Shown: positions 1 to 8,213 of the stretch, one piece after another
How positions within the stretch are numbered: position 1 is the stretch's first letter
How the letters are laid out: each line of letters starts with the position of its first letter
Assembly (NCBI RefSeq): GCF_003258605.2
Contig: NZ_CP031264.1
Coordinates: forward strand, 744,001 to 808,000
From: Peterkaempfera bronchialis
GTDB lineage: Bacteria; Actinomycetota; Actinomycetes; Streptomycetales; Streptomycetaceae
Direction of reading: 5' to 3'
Length of the DNA: 64,000 nucleotides
The notes under the pieces: model-generated
The model's input: the letters and a program-made list of their open reading frames with translations, nothing else
Told to the model about the DNA's origin: nothing
Database searches by the model: none
Program-made: the position numbers and the translations under genes

Positions 1-2
1 CC

Positions 3-359
3 CCGTTCCCGGCCCTGTTCTATGCCTGGACACGCCGGGGCCGGGGCCGCCCGGATCGCTCCGCATCGGGCTCCGGTTTGCGAGAGTGGCGGCAGCGGTC
101 GCCGCCCGTGCGCGGCGCGGCCGGCGGCACTCGGGCGGACGAGAGGGAACCGGCGGTGAGGAAGCGGATCGGCGCTCCGGAGAAGGTGGCTTCCGATGCG
201 CCGCGCGGACTCGCCCCGACCACCGCCCCCGCCGACCGGCCGGAGTCGTCCACCGGCCTCCACCGCGCCCCCGCCCGGGGGATCGCCGAAGCCCTGCCGG
301 ACGCGGTGGCGGCCCGGTCCGGTGTCCACCGGCCGGGGAAGCACAAGGAGGGATCGTGA
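3..359 (+). CDS. Unidentified protein, C-terminal part only
   Basis: The frame is open from the left edge of the window to a TGA at 357-359, giving about 118 residues without a start. G or C at nearly every third position argues that it is coding. Its stop overlaps the GTG start of dhaM by four bases (GTGA), the usual sign of translational coupling. The readable part is rich in Arg, Pro and Ala; only a short hydrophobic stretch at the very start (FPALFYAW) hints at a membrane helix. It does not resemble the end of DhaL or DhaK, the usual dhaM neighbours. I do not recognise the family, and high-GC non-coding DNA can mimic such a frame. Confidence 0.35.
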   Translation, partial: PFPALFYAWTRRGRGRPDRSASGSGLREWRQRSPPVRGAAGGTRADEREPAVRKRIGAPEKVASDAPRGLAPTTAPADRPESSTGLHRAPARGIAEALPDAVAARSGVHRPGKHKEGS

Positions 360-898
360 GCACGTCGGACGGCAGGGACGCGGAGGTCATCCCGATCGGC
401 GAGGCGCCGTCCGCGTCGCCCAGGACCTCGGCCCGGCCGAGGCGGGGGCGGCCGGCCGAGGCGCAGCCGGTCACCGCGCATCCGGCGGAGCTGGACCGGG
501 TGGGTGTGGTGCTGGTCTCGCACAGCCGCGCGGTGGCGGCGGCCACCGCCGCGCTGGCGATCGGGCTGGCGGGTACCGGCGACCCGGCGCCGGTGAGCAC
601 TGCGGGCGGTACCGAGGAGGGCGGGCTGGGTACCAGCGCGGCACTGGTGCTGGCCGCCGCCCGGCGGGTCGACCAGGGGGTGGGTGTGGTGGTCCTGTCG
701 GATCTGGGCAGCGCGGTGGGGACGGTGCGGTCGCTGCTGGCCGAGGCGGACCGGAACGGGCTGCCGTTCCCGACCCGGTTCGCCGATGCGCCGTTTGTAG
801 AGGGGGCGGTGGCGGCGGTGGTCACCGCGTCGGCCGGCGGGGATCTGGCGGCGGTGGTGGACGCGGCCGAGGACGCCTACCGGTTCCGCAAGGGTTGA
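356..898 (+). CDS. dhaM: Dihydroxyacetone kinase phosphotransfer subunit DhaM (PTS EIIA-Man-like)
   Basis: 180 residues. After a disordered 45-residue leader comes an EIIA-mannose-type domain beginning VGVVLVSHS, where His56 is the expected phospho-accepting histidine. A glycine-rich AGGTEEGGLGTS segment, a VVVLSDLGSA strand and a PFVEGAVAA motif follow, as in DhaM proteins. DhaM passes phosphate from the PTS (HPr) to ADP held by DhaL, so that DhaK can phosphorylate dihydroxyacetone in the cytoplasm. The start is GTG at 356 because AAGGAG lies five bases upstream (345-350). No dhaK or dhaL is visible after it, and the preceding gene end is unrelated, so partners must lie further left or elsewhere. 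Only the single EIIA domain is present, unlike the fused enteric DhaM. Confidence 0.85.
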   Translation: MSTSDGRDAEVIPIGEAPSASPRTSARPRRGRPAEAQPVTAHPAELDRVGVVLVSHSRAVAAATAALAIGLAGTGDPAPVSTAGGTEEGGLGTSAALVLAAARRVDQGVGVVVLSDLGSAVGTVRSLLAEADRNGLPFPTRFADAPFVEGAVAAVVTASAGGDLAAVVDAAEDAYRFRKG

Positions 899-909
899 CA
901 CAAGGGCTG

Positions 910-963
910 AGCCCCGGTCGCCGATTGGCGGCGATCCCGCCCGTCGGCGGCCGTCCCGGGGCT
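910..963 (+). terminator. Nested hairpin downstream of dhaM
   Basis: AGCCCCGG at 910-917 pairs with CCGGGGCT at 956-963 and encloses a second hairpin, TCGCCG (918-923) with CGGCGA (929-934). No T-run follows, which is normal for actinobacterial terminators. TACGAT at 963-968 just after it is a possible -10 for the epimerase gene, but no convincing -35 is visible. Confidence 0.35.
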
Positions 964-1033
964 ACGATCACGGACGGGGTGAGCCGGCCGCCCCCGGGGG
1001 GACCGATCCGGCCGGGCACGGAGGGGGACGTCC

Positions 1034-1960
1034 ATGCGCGTGGTCATCACCGGCGGTGCGGGGTTCATCGGCGCCAATCTGGCCCGGACCCTGCTGGAGC
1101 AGCCGGAGGTCGAGCAGGTCAGGGTGGTCGACGACCTGTCGACCGGCAGCAAGGCCAATCTGGCGGGCCTGGATGTGGCCTTCCACGAGGGCAGCATCCT
1201 CGATCCGGCGCTGCTGGACGAGGTGTTCGCCGGCGCCGACGCGGTGGTGCACCTGGCGGCGCTGCCGTCGGTGCCGAGGTCGGTCGCCGACCCCGTGGCC
1301 AGCCACCACGCCAATGCCACCGGCACCCTGGAGGTGCTCCAGGCGGCCCGGCGGGCAGGCGGCCTCTATGTCGCGGCGGCGTCCTCGTCGTCGGTGTACG
1401 GCGCCAACCGCGAGCTGCCCAAGCGGGAGGCGATGCGTACCGCGCCGATGAGCCCGTATGCGGTGAGCAAGCTGGCCACCGAGGCGTATCTGACGGCCTT
1501 TCACCACTGCTATGGGCTGGAGGTGCTGCCGTTCCGGTTCTTCAATGTCTTCGGGCCGCTCCAGCCGGCCGGGCACTCCTATGCGGCGGTGGTCCCGGCG
1601 TTTGTGGAGGCGGCGCTGGCCGGGCGACCGCTGACGGTGCACGGCGACGGCGGCCAGACCCGCGACTTCACCTTTGTGGGTACGGTCTCCCGGGTGCTCT
1701 GCGACGCGGTGCTGCGGCGGGTGGTGCACCCCGATCCGGTGAACCTCGCCTTCGGCACCCGTACCTCGCTGACCGAGCTGGTCGCCGAGCTGGAGTCGGT
1801 GCTGGGCAGCCCGGTGGCGGTGGAGCACACCGAGCCGCGCCCCGGCGACGTACGCGACTCACAGGCGGACAACGCCCGGCTGCGGTCGCTCTTCCCCGAG
1901 GTGCGGCCGGTGCCGCTGCGGGAGGGGCTGGAGCGCACGGTGGAGTGGTTCCGGTCCTGA
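1034..1960 (+). CDS. NAD-dependent nucleotide-sugar epimerase (SDR superfamily)
   Basis: 308 residues, typical of extended SDR sugar-nucleotide epimerases. The N-terminus has the Rossmann motif GGAGFIG (residues 7-13). The catalytic set is SSSSVYG near 117-123 and YAVSK at 142-146 (Tyr142, Lys146). The serine-rich motif replaces the TDE triad of 4,6-dehydratases, so a UDP-hexose or UDP-HexNAc 4-epimerase is more likely than a dehydratase. It would supply a sugar donor in the cytoplasm to the glycosyltransferases of the neighbouring polysaccharide locus. ATG at 1034 is preceded by GGAGGGGG at 1020-1027. It converges with the acetyltransferase gene 55 bases downstream. Confidence 0.85.
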   Translation: MRVVITGGAGFIGANLARTLLEQPEVEQVRVVDDLSTGSKANLAGLDVAFHEGSILDPALLDEVFAGADAVVHLAALPSVPRSVADPVASHHANATGTLEVLQAARRAGGLYVAAASSSSVYGANRELPKREAMRTAPMSPYAVSKLATEAYLTAFHHCYGLEVLPFRFFNVFGPLQPAGHSYAAVVPAFVEAALAGRPLTVHGDGGQTRDFTFVGTVSRVLCDAVLRRVVHPDPVNLAFGTRTSLTELVAELESVLGSPVAVEHTEPRPGDVRDSQADNARLRSLFPEVRPVPLREGLERTVEWFRS

Positions 1961-2015
1961 CGCGGGGCCGCCCGGCCGCCCGGCAGCGCGCCGCGCCGTC
2001 GGCCGTACGGCGGCC

Positions 2016-2729
2016 CTATGCGCCGCCGCCCCGGCCCGGCATCGGCCGGGCCGGGGAGCCGATCACCGTGGTGTGCGGCGGCACATCCCGGGTGACCACG
2101 GCCGCCGCGCCGACAAAGGCCCCCCGGCCGACCGTGCGGCCCTGGAGCACCACCGCGTTGCTGCCCACCGTGGCGTCGTCCTCCAGCAGCACCGAGCCGG
2201 AGACATTGCCGCCCGGGTAGACGGTCACCCGCTCCCCCAGCACCGCGTCATGGCCCACCGTGGCGTTGTAGTGCACCTGGCTGTGCGGGCCCAGCCGGAC
2301 GCTGCTGGAGATATACGCCCCGCCGAGCACGATGCAGCCCTCCGCCAGCTCGGTCTCCGGCGCCACCACCGCCCGGGGGTGCACCAGGGTGGCGGGCCGG
2401 GCACCGCGCTCCGCCAGCAGCGGGGCGAGCCGCTGCCGCGCCCCGGGGTCGGCGATACCGATCACATAGCGTGCACCGTCCGGGATCTGACGGGGTGCCA
2501 GCACCGGCAGGCCGCGCACCCTGCCCCCGGCCCGGTGGTCGTCGAGGAAGCCCGCCACCCGGACGCCCGAGGCCAGCGCGGTGTCCAGGGCCTCCCGGCC
2601 CACTCCCCCGGCTCCCGCGATCCACAGGCCGCCGCCGTCCTCCGCTGCGGGCCCCGGAGCGGGGTGGGGGTCGGTGGCGGTGGCGGCGTCGGGTGCGGAA
2701 ATCCCCTGCGACATGGTCGACATGGCCAC
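2016..2729 (-). CDS. Sugar O/N-acetyltransferase, NeuD/PglD family
   Basis: 237 residues. A Rossmann-like N-terminal domain (AGAGGVGRE, residues 38-46) is followed from about residue 115 by a left-handed beta-helix of hexapeptide repeats. The NATVGHDAV motif holds His160, equivalent to the catalytic base of PglD and NeuD. These enzymes transfer acetyl from acetyl-CoA to an amino sugar nucleotide or a sialic-type sugar. The GTG start at 2729 is favoured by a GGAGG site nine bases upstream; ATG at 2714 is an alternative. With the PglC-like transferase (7.5 kb) and DegT aminotransferase (38.2 kb) it could belong to a bacillosamine-like pathway, which is an inference. It is divergent from the ligase gene at 2869. 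Confidence 0.82.
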   Translation of the reverse strand: MAMSTMSQGISAPDAATATDPHPAPGPAAEDGGGLWIAGAGGVGREALDTALASGVRVAGFLDDHRAGGRVRGLPVLAPRQIPDGARYVIGIADPGARQRLAPLLAERGARPATLVHPRAVVAPETELAEGCIVLGGAYISSSVRLGPHSQVHYNATVGHDAVLGERVTVYPGGNVSGSVLLEDDATVGSNAVVLQGRTVGRGAFVGAAAVVTRDVPPHTTVIGSPARPMPGRGGGA

Positions 2730-2868
2730 ATACTGCCGCCTCCGCGACTACCGTGTGGGCAAGTCCGGATGGCCGTCGGGTCGCTGCGGCTGCCCCCGGG
2801 ATGCGTTCTGCCCGATGGGCGGGCGCGGGCCGCGCGGGCCCGGAACGGGGGTCCCAGGGGGGCGGGAA

Positions 2869-3915
2869 ATGCCGGACTCTGATGCCGTCTCCACTCTCGC
2901 GGCGCCGTGCCCGCACCGGCTGCCGGGGCCCGAGGTGGCCGGTGCCGCCGTACTCACCAGCTGCGCCGGCTGGACGCTGGCCACGGCGGCGGGGCACTCC
3001 AGCGCCCGGCCCGAGGGCGTGCTGCTGGCCCTGCTGGCGGTCGCCGCGGGCTACGCCGCCGGACGGGTCGCGGGAGCGCTGCTGCCCACGGCGGCCCCGG
3101 CGGCGGCCGCGCTGGCGGTGGGGCTGCTGACGGCGCTGGTACCGGGCGGGCTGTCCGGTGCACCGCTCGCGCCCCCGCTGCACTACGGCAACGCCGACGC
3201 CGCGCTGCTGGCACTGGGCGTGGGCGCCGCCTGCTGCGCCGCCTGGTCCGCCGACCGGTCCGCCGTACGGGCCGCGCTGCTGGCCCTGGCCTCGGTCCTG
3301 ACCGGGCTGACGCTGCTGGTGGGCTCGCTGACGGCCTTCGCCACCTCGGCGGGAGTCCTGCTGGTCTCCTGCGCGGCCGGGCGGCTGCGGCGGCGGGGTC
3401 CGCTGCTGGCGGTACTGGCGCTCTGCGCGGCACTGGCCGCCGCGGGGACGGTGGCGCTGGCCCGGGGCGCCGTACCGGAGACGCTGCGCGGGCATGCGGT
3501 GGCCGAGCTGTCCGAGCGGCGGATCGAGCTGTGGAACGACGCCCTGGTGCAGACGCGGCTGCATCCGCTGCTCGGGGTCGGTCCGGACCGGTTCGGCGAG
3601 CAGAGCCCCACCGTACTGGCCGACCGGGACACCGACCGGGCCCACTCGGCGCCGCTCCAGCAGGCGGCCGAGCAGGGCCTGCCCGGGCTGGCGCTGCTGG
3701 CCTGCGCCTATCTGTGGGTGCTGTGGGCGCTGCTGCGCTCCCCCCGGCCGACGCCGGTGGCGGTGTCGGCTGCGGCGGCGCTGACCGGGCTGGCCGTGCA
3801 CGCCTCCATCGACTACGTCCTCAGCTTCGCCGCCGTCACGACCGGCGCCGGGCTGCTGCTGGGCATCGCCACGGCCCACCCGCTCACCGAGGAACCCACC
3901 ACCCGCCCGACCTGA
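2869..3915 (+). CDS. O-antigen ligase/polymerase-like membrane protein
   Basis: 348 residues with roughly nine or ten hydrophobic segments. A large extracytoplasmic loop near residues 205-265 carries ELWNDAL, GVGPDRF and AHSAPLQ, the pattern of Wzy_C/O-antigen ligase proteins. Such proteins polymerise or ligate lipid-linked glycans on the outer face of the membrane. The open frame runs further upstream, but that part lies over the oppositely oriented acetyltransferase gene. I chose ATG at 2869, after a G-rich stretch with a GGGCGGGA site. Sequence identity in this family is weak, so the call rests on topology and the loop motifs. Confidence 0.75.
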   Translation: MPDSDAVSTLAAPCPHRLPGPEVAGAAVLTSCAGWTLATAAGHSSARPEGVLLALLAVAAGYAAGRVAGALLPTAAPAAAALAVGLLTALVPGGLSGAPLAPPLHYGNADAALLALGVGAACCAAWSADRSAVRAALLALASVLTGLTLLVGSLTAFATSAGVLLVSCAAGRLRRRGPLLAVLALCAALAAAGTVALARGAVPETLRGHAVAELSERRIELWNDALVQTRLHPLLGVGPDRFGEQSPTVLADRDTDRAHSAPLQQAAEQGLPGLALLACAYLWVLWALLRSPRPTPVAVSAAAALTGLAVHASIDYVLSFAAVTTGAGLLLGIATAHPLTEEPTTRPT

Positions 3916-4135
3916 CAGCGTGGCGCCGGGAGTTCCGATGAGGCAGCTCGCCTCGCAGTCGCCTGGGATCGCCGCGCCGCTTGAGCCCGAACGGCGGCCC
4001 TGGAACCGGCCACCGGTGATCCCACCGAGTGCGGCGCATGTGCCGGGCGCCTGGAGCGTACGACCCGTCAGGTGCTGCCCGCCAGCCGTCGTGTACGGGC
4101 AGCTGCGGGCGGGTGGGGATGTTGTCGGGCGACGG

Positions 4136-5695
4136 TCAGCCCTGCTGGGATCGGCGGTGCAGCCGCAGGAACCACACCGACAGACCAGCGAAGACAACCG
4201 CGCCGGTGACGCCGGCCAGGTGCAGCCCGCCGGTGAACGCGTCGTGCGCCGCGCGCAGCAGGTCGGCCGCAGCCCCGTCGGGAAGTCGGTGCGCAGCGCC
4301 GACCGCGCCGGCCAACGTCTCCCGGGCCTGGTGTGCCGCGCCCTCGGGCAGCCCGGCCGACACTGCGTCCGCGACCGGCCCGGCCATCCGCTGCTGGTAG
4401 AGGCCGGTGCCCGCCGCGCCGAGCAGCGCCATGCCCAGCGATCCGCCGAGGAAGTTGCTGGTCTCCGACATCGAAGCGGCCGAACCGGCCCGCTCCGCCG
4501 GAACCGCGCCCACCACCACGCCGGTGCCGAGCGCGAACAGCGGACCGGTTCCCAGGGCCAGCACCGCCACCCCGACCGCCAACGGCAGCGGCCTGCCGTC
4601 GGCGCCGACCTGTGTGATCAGCAGGCAGCCCGGCACCGAGCAGGCCAGCCCGACCGCGATGGCGGCGGGCAGCGGCAGCCTCCGGCCCAGGGCCGGCGCC
4701 AGCATCGTGCCCAGCCCCACGCCCAGCCCCATCGGCGCGAACCACAGCGCCGCAGTGGTCGGCGACAGGTCGAGCACGCTCTGGAGGAACTGCGTGCCCA
4801 GCAGGCCGGTACCGGCCATCACCACGCCGGCCAGCACCAGCGCGCACAGCACTGCGGTGAAGGTCGGGTTCCGGAACAGCCGCAGGTCCAGCAGCGGCGT
4901 GGCCAGGTGCAGTTGCCGCCGGACGAAGAGCGCGCCGACGCCGGCGCCGACCACGATCGCGGCCACCGGCAGCGTCGGGCCGCCGCCCTCGGGCACGGCC
5001 AGCCGCTTGATCCCGTAGACGATCGGCAGCACGGCCGCCATCGACAGCGCCACGCTGACCGGATCCAGCCTGCCCCGGTCCGGGTTGCGGAACTCCGGCA
5101 GCAGCACCGGCCCGGCCACCAGCACCAGCAGCATCACCGGCGCGGCCACCAGGAACACCGAACCCCACCAGAAGTGCTCCAGCAGGAACCCGCCGAGCAC
5201 CGGCCCGACGGCCGCGCTGGTGAAGTTGCAGGTGGCCCAGATCGAGATGGCCTGCCCGCGCTGCCGGGCCTCGGCGAACATGCTGGTGATCAGTGCCAGC
5301 GTGGACGGCATCAGGGCGGCGCCGGCCAGTCCGAGCAGCAGCCGCGCCGCGATCAGCATCGTCGTACCCGTCGAGAACGCGGCCAGCACGGACGCGGCGC
5401 CGAACCCGGCCGCGCCGATCAGCAGCAGCCTTCGCCGGCCGATCCGGTCGCCCAGGGTGCCCATCGTGATCACAAACCCAGCCGTCATAAACCCATAGCT
5501 GTCGGTGATCCACAACTGCTCGGTACCGCTCGGCCGCAGGTCCGCCGTCAGCCTTGGCAGCGCCAGGAACAGCACGTTCATGTCCAGGCCGACCAGCAGG
5601 GTGGGCAGCGCCAGCAGGGCCAGGCCGAGCCAGGCCCGCCGCCCGGCGCGGGCCGTGGTCGGCGGCGGCGCCGTCTCGGCCGTCGTCGTGCTCAT
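4136..5695 (-). CDS. MFS drug-type efflux transporter, DHA2 family
   Basis: 519 residues, the size expected for a 14-helix DHA2 antiporter. MFS motif A is seen as GTLGDRIGRRR, and the WITDSYGF segment in helix 2 is typical of the QacA/EmrB group. It should export small toxic compounds or antibiotics by proton antiport. ATG at 5695 has a good GGAGG site. It is divergently transcribed from the DGPF/ECF42 sigma operon with about 205 bases between them, which contain a three-copy 12-bp repeat. The three genes look like one cassette sitting within polysaccharide genes, so the pump may be a target of the sigma factor; that regulation is inferred. Confidence 0.9.
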   Translation of the reverse strand: MSTTTAETAPPPTTARAGRRAWLGLALLALPTLLVGLDMNVLFLALPRLTADLRPSGTEQLWITDSYGFMTAGFVITMGTLGDRIGRRRLLLIGAAGFGAASVLAAFSTGTTMLIAARLLLGLAGAALMPSTLALITSMFAEARQRGQAISIWATCNFTSAAVGPVLGGFLLEHFWWGSVFLVAAPVMLLVLVAGPVLLPEFRNPDRGRLDPVSVALSMAAVLPIVYGIKRLAVPEGGGPTLPVAAIVVGAGVGALFVRRQLHLATPLLDLRLFRNPTFTAVLCALVLAGVVMAGTGLLGTQFLQSVLDLSPTTAALWFAPMGLGVGLGTMLAPALGRRLPLPAAIAVGLACSVPGCLLITQVGADGRPLPLAVGVAVLALGTGPLFALGTGVVVGAVPAERAGSAASMSETSNFLGGSLGMALLGAAGTGLYQQRMAGPVADAVSAGLPEGAAHQARETLAGAVGAAHRLPDGAAADLLRAAHDAFTGGLHLAGVTGAVVFAGLSVWFLRLHRRSQQG

Positions 5696-5763
5696 GGGGC
5701 AACCTCCTCCGGGTGGATCGTCACGGTATGGTCGGAACCGATCGACGGATCTTGACCTGCGTC

Positions 5764-5796
5764 GGCGGAATCGTCGGCGGAATCACCGGCGGAATC
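5764..5796. repeat. Three direct copies of GGCGGAATC, 12-bp period
   Basis: GGCGGAATC occurs at 5764-5772, 5776-5784 and 5788-5796. It lies between the divergent MFS gene and the sigma operon, just upstream of the candidate sigma promoter. Near-helical spacing makes it a candidate regulator binding site. Confidence 0.7.
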
Positions 5797-5824
5797 GTCC
5801 GATCTGCTGAATCCAGCGCCGGCA

Positions 5825-5852
5825 TGTCAAGGGCGGCCGACCCGCGACGACC
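5825..5852 (+). promoter_or_regulatory. Candidate ECF42-type promoter of the DGPF-sigma operon
   Basis: TGTCAA at 5825-5830 is followed after exactly 17 bases by CGACC at 5848-5852. From memory, ECF42 promoters have TGTCGA at -35 and a CGA(T)C-type -10, so five of six -35 bases match. The element lies about 50 bases ahead of the first start codon of the operon and would give positive autoregulation. Confidence 0.45.
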
Positions 5853-5900
5853 ACCCGATGACGGGGCCCGTCCGGGCGCCACGACGGTGAGGAGTCGGAC

Positions 5901-6269
5901 ATGAAGTTCCTGCTGATCATGCACATCAACCCGGCCATCATGGAGGAGCTGACCGAGGCCGAACGCCAGGAGATCATGGACGGCCACGGCGAGTTCATAA
6001 AAACGATCCGCGAGTCCGGCGAGATGGTCGGCACCGAGGCGCTGGCCGACCCGTCCCAGAGCGCGGTGGTCCGCGTCCGCGACGGTGTGCCGGTCGTCAC
6101 CGACGGCCCCTACCTGGAGGCCAAGGAGTTCCTGGGCGGCTACTACGTGGTCGACGTCGCGAGCAGGGACCGTGCGCTGGAGCTGGCCGCGTTGATCCCG
6201 GATGCCCGGTTCAACGGCCTGGGCATCGAGGTCCGCCAGGTGATCTTCTCCGGCGGCCTGCCCGCGTGA
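5901..6269 (+). CDS. YCII-related DGPF-domain protein
   Basis: 122 residues, a complete YCII/DGPF domain. VVTDGPYLEAKEFLGGYYVV (about 66-85) contains the signature DGPY at 68-71. These small ferredoxin-like-fold proteins are almost always encoded beside ECF42 sigma factors, but their biochemical role is unsettled. ATG at 5901 has a GAGGAG site. Its stop overlaps the GTG start of the sigma gene by four bases, so the two are translationally coupled. Confidence 0.9.
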   Translation: MKFLLIMHINPAIMEELTEAERQEIMDGHGEFIKTIRESGEMVGTEALADPSQSAVVRVRDGVPVVTDGPYLEAKEFLGGYYVVDVASRDRALELAALIPDARFNGLGIEVRQVIFSGGLPA

Positions 6270-7519
6270 GCGCCGACCGCGCCACCGTCGAGGGCCTGCT
6301 GCGCGCGCTCGCGCCGCAGGCCCTCGGCGCGCTGGTGCGCCGGTACGGGCAGTTCGACCTGAGCGAGGACGCCGTGCAGGAGGCGCTGCTCGCCGCAGCG
6401 ACACGCTGGCCGACCGAGGGCGTCCCGGACAACCCTCGCGGCTGGCTGACCACGGTCGCCAGCCGCCGTCTGGTCGACCGGATGCGCAGCGAACAGGCCC
6501 GGCGGCGGCGCGAGGACGCGGTGGCCGCCCAGGAGCCTGATCCGACGTCGCCCGGCCCCGGCGAGGACACCCCGGCCGACCGGGACGACACGCTCACCCT
6601 GCTGTTCCTCTGCTGCCACCCGGCGCTGAGCCCGGCCTCGCAGGTCGCGCTGACGCTGCGCGCGGTCGGCGGCCTGACCACCGCGGAGATCGCCCGCGCC
6701 TACTTCGTACCGGAACCGACCATGGCGGTCCGGATCAGCCGGGCCAAGCAGCGGATCAAGGCCGCCGGCAGCGAGTTCACCATGCCGGTCGGGCAGGATC
6801 GGGCGGAGCGGCTGCGGGTCGTGCTGCATGTGCTGTACGTGATCTTCAACGAGGGCTACACCGCCAGCTCCGGCGACCGGCTGCGCCGCGACGACCTGGC
6901 CGCCGAGGCGATCCGGCTGACCCGGCTGCTGCACCGGCTGCTGCCGGACGACGGCGCGGTGACCGGCCTGCTGGCCCTGATGCTGCTCACCGACGCCCGC
7001 CGGACCGCCCGCACCGGCCCGCATGGCGAGCTGATCCCGCTCGACGAGCAGGACCGCTCACGCTGGGACCGGGGTCGTATCGCCGAGGGCGTCGCGCTGG
7101 TCACCGACGCGATGACCCGCTCGACACTGGGCCCCTACCAGTTGCAGGCCGCCATCGCCGCGCTGCACGACGAGGCGCCCAGCACCGGCGAGACCGACTG
7201 GCGCCAGATCAACACCCTGTACAGGATCCTGGAGCGGATCTCGCCCAACCCGATGGCCAGCCTGAACCGGGCGGTGGCGGTCGCCATGGTCGACGGACCG
7301 CAGGCCGGTCTGGCCCTGCTGGACGGGCTGGCCACGGACGACCGGATCACCGACCACCACCGGCTGCACGCGGTCCGCGCACACCTGTTGGAGATGGCCG
7401 GCGACCACCCGGCGGCCCGGGAGTACTACCGCCGCGCCGCCCACGGCACCGCCAGCCTGACCGAGCGCCGCTACCTGGAGGCCCGCGCCGCCCGACTGAC
7501 GCCGCGTCCTGCCTCCTGA
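6266..7519 (+). CDS. ECF RNA polymerase sigma factor, ECF42 group
   Basis: 417 residues, about twice the length of a basic ECF sigma. Sigma region 2 lies in the first 90 residues (DNPRGWL and RRLVDRMR are characteristic). Region 4 with its helix-turn-helix is near residues 120-165 (GGLTTAEIARAYFVPEPTMA). The long C-terminal half is the helical, TPR-like extension (DUF6596 type) that defines ECF42 and is thought to control activity in place of an anti-sigma factor. GTG at 6266 overlaps the TGA of the DGPF gene. Its likely targets are its own operon and perhaps the divergent MFS gene. The stop codon lies in a hairpin shared with the convergent sugar transferase gene. Confidence 0.92.
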   Translation: MSADRATVEGLLRALAPQALGALVRRYGQFDLSEDAVQEALLAAATRWPTEGVPDNPRGWLTTVASRRLVDRMRSEQARRRREDAVAAQEPDPTSPGPGEDTPADRDDTLTLLFLCCHPALSPASQVALTLRAVGGLTTAEIARAYFVPEPTMAVRISRAKQRIKAAGSEFTMPVGQDRAERLRVVLHVLYVIFNEGYTASSGDRLRRDDLAAEAIRLTRLLHRLLPDDGAVTGLLALMLLTDARRTARTGPHGELIPLDEQDRSRWDRGRIAEGVALVTDAMTRSTLGPYQLQAAIAALHDEAPSTGETDWRQINTLYRILERISPNPMASLNRAVAVAMVDGPQAGLALLDGLATDDRITDHHRLHAVRAHLLEMAGDHPAAREYYRRAAHGTASLTERRYLEARAARLTPRPAS

Positions 7520-7538
7520 GGCGGGCCCTCGCTCAGGA
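7514..7538. terminator. Hairpin containing both convergent stop codons
   Basis: TCCTGAG (7514-7520) and CTCAGGA (7532-7538) form a perfect 7-bp stem. Each arm contains the TGA of one of the two convergent genes, the sigma factor and the sugar transferase. It may act as a bidirectional terminator. Confidence 0.45.
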
Positions 7539-8213
7539 TGCCTCTTCGGCGGGCTCGGCTGCGGGCTGGTAGCGGGGGCGGGAGACGAGGGGGGTGACCG
7601 GCGGGAGGTGGCTGGTGCGGCGGAGTACGGCGGGTTCGCCGGGAGCGGGGAAGCCGGGGTTGACGCCGCCGGCGCCGGTGATGCCGACCGGCCGCAGCAG
7701 CACGCCGACGGTGCGGAAGAGGATTCTCAGGTCGAGCAGCAGCGAGTGGTGGTCGATGTACCAGAGGTCCAGTTCGATGCGCTCGGGCCAGCTGATGGAG
7801 TTGCGCCCCTGCACCTGGGCCCAGCCGGTGAGTCCGGGCCGGACGGCCAGTCGGCCGCGCTGCCGGGGCGAGTAGTGCACGACCTGCTCGGGCAGGGTCG
7901 GACGGGGGCCGATCACGCCCATGTCGCCCCGGATGACGTTCCACAGCTGGGGCAGTTCGTCCAGGCTGGTCCTGCGGAGCAGGCGGCCGAGCCGGGTGAT
8001 GCGGGGTGCGTCCTCCTCGTCGGGGTGGCGCCGGTCCCGCATGGTGCGGAACTTGAGGATCTCGAACTCCTCGCCGCCGCGCCCGGCGCGCACCTGGCGG
8101 AAGATCACCGGCCCGCCCATGGTGAGCCGGACCAGCAGGGCGATCGTCAGTACCAGTGGAATCGCGACGATCCCGGCCAGTACGGCGACCGCCAGGTCCC
8201 CCCCTCGCTTCAT
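7533..8213 (-). CDS. Initiating sugar-1-phosphate transferase (PglC/WcaJ catalytic-domain type)
   Basis: 226 residues, the short form with one N-terminal membrane helix (about 8-30) and the conserved catalytic domain. KFRTM (54-58), RTSLDELPQLWN with the catalytic Asp85-Glu86 pair, GDMGVIGPRP and RPGLTGWAQVQGR are all present. The enzyme moves a phospho-sugar from a UDP-sugar to undecaprenyl phosphate at the inner face of the membrane, the first committed step of repeat-unit assembly. It lacks the multi-helix N-terminus of WbaP/WcaJ and is closer to PglC. ATG at 8213 follows a GGGGGGAGA site. It is the last gene of the deacetylase, GT4 and transferase operon. Confidence 0.92.
   Translation of the reverse strand: MKRGGDLAVAVLAGIVAIPLVLTIALLVRLTMGGPVIFRQVRAGRGGEEFEILKFRTMRDRRHPDEEDAPRITRLGRLLRRTSLDELPQLWNVIRGDMGVIGPRPTLPEQVVHYSPRQRGRLAVRPGLTGWAQVQGRNSISWPERIELDLWYIDHHSLLLDLRILFRTVGVLLRPVGITGAGGVNPGFPAPGEPAVLRRTSHLPPVTPLVSRPRYQPAAEPAEEAS

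Noticed and set aside
895-900. TTGACA as a -35 box for the epimerase gene
   Set aside because: No -10 lies at 16-19 bases and the box overlaps the dhaM stop codon.
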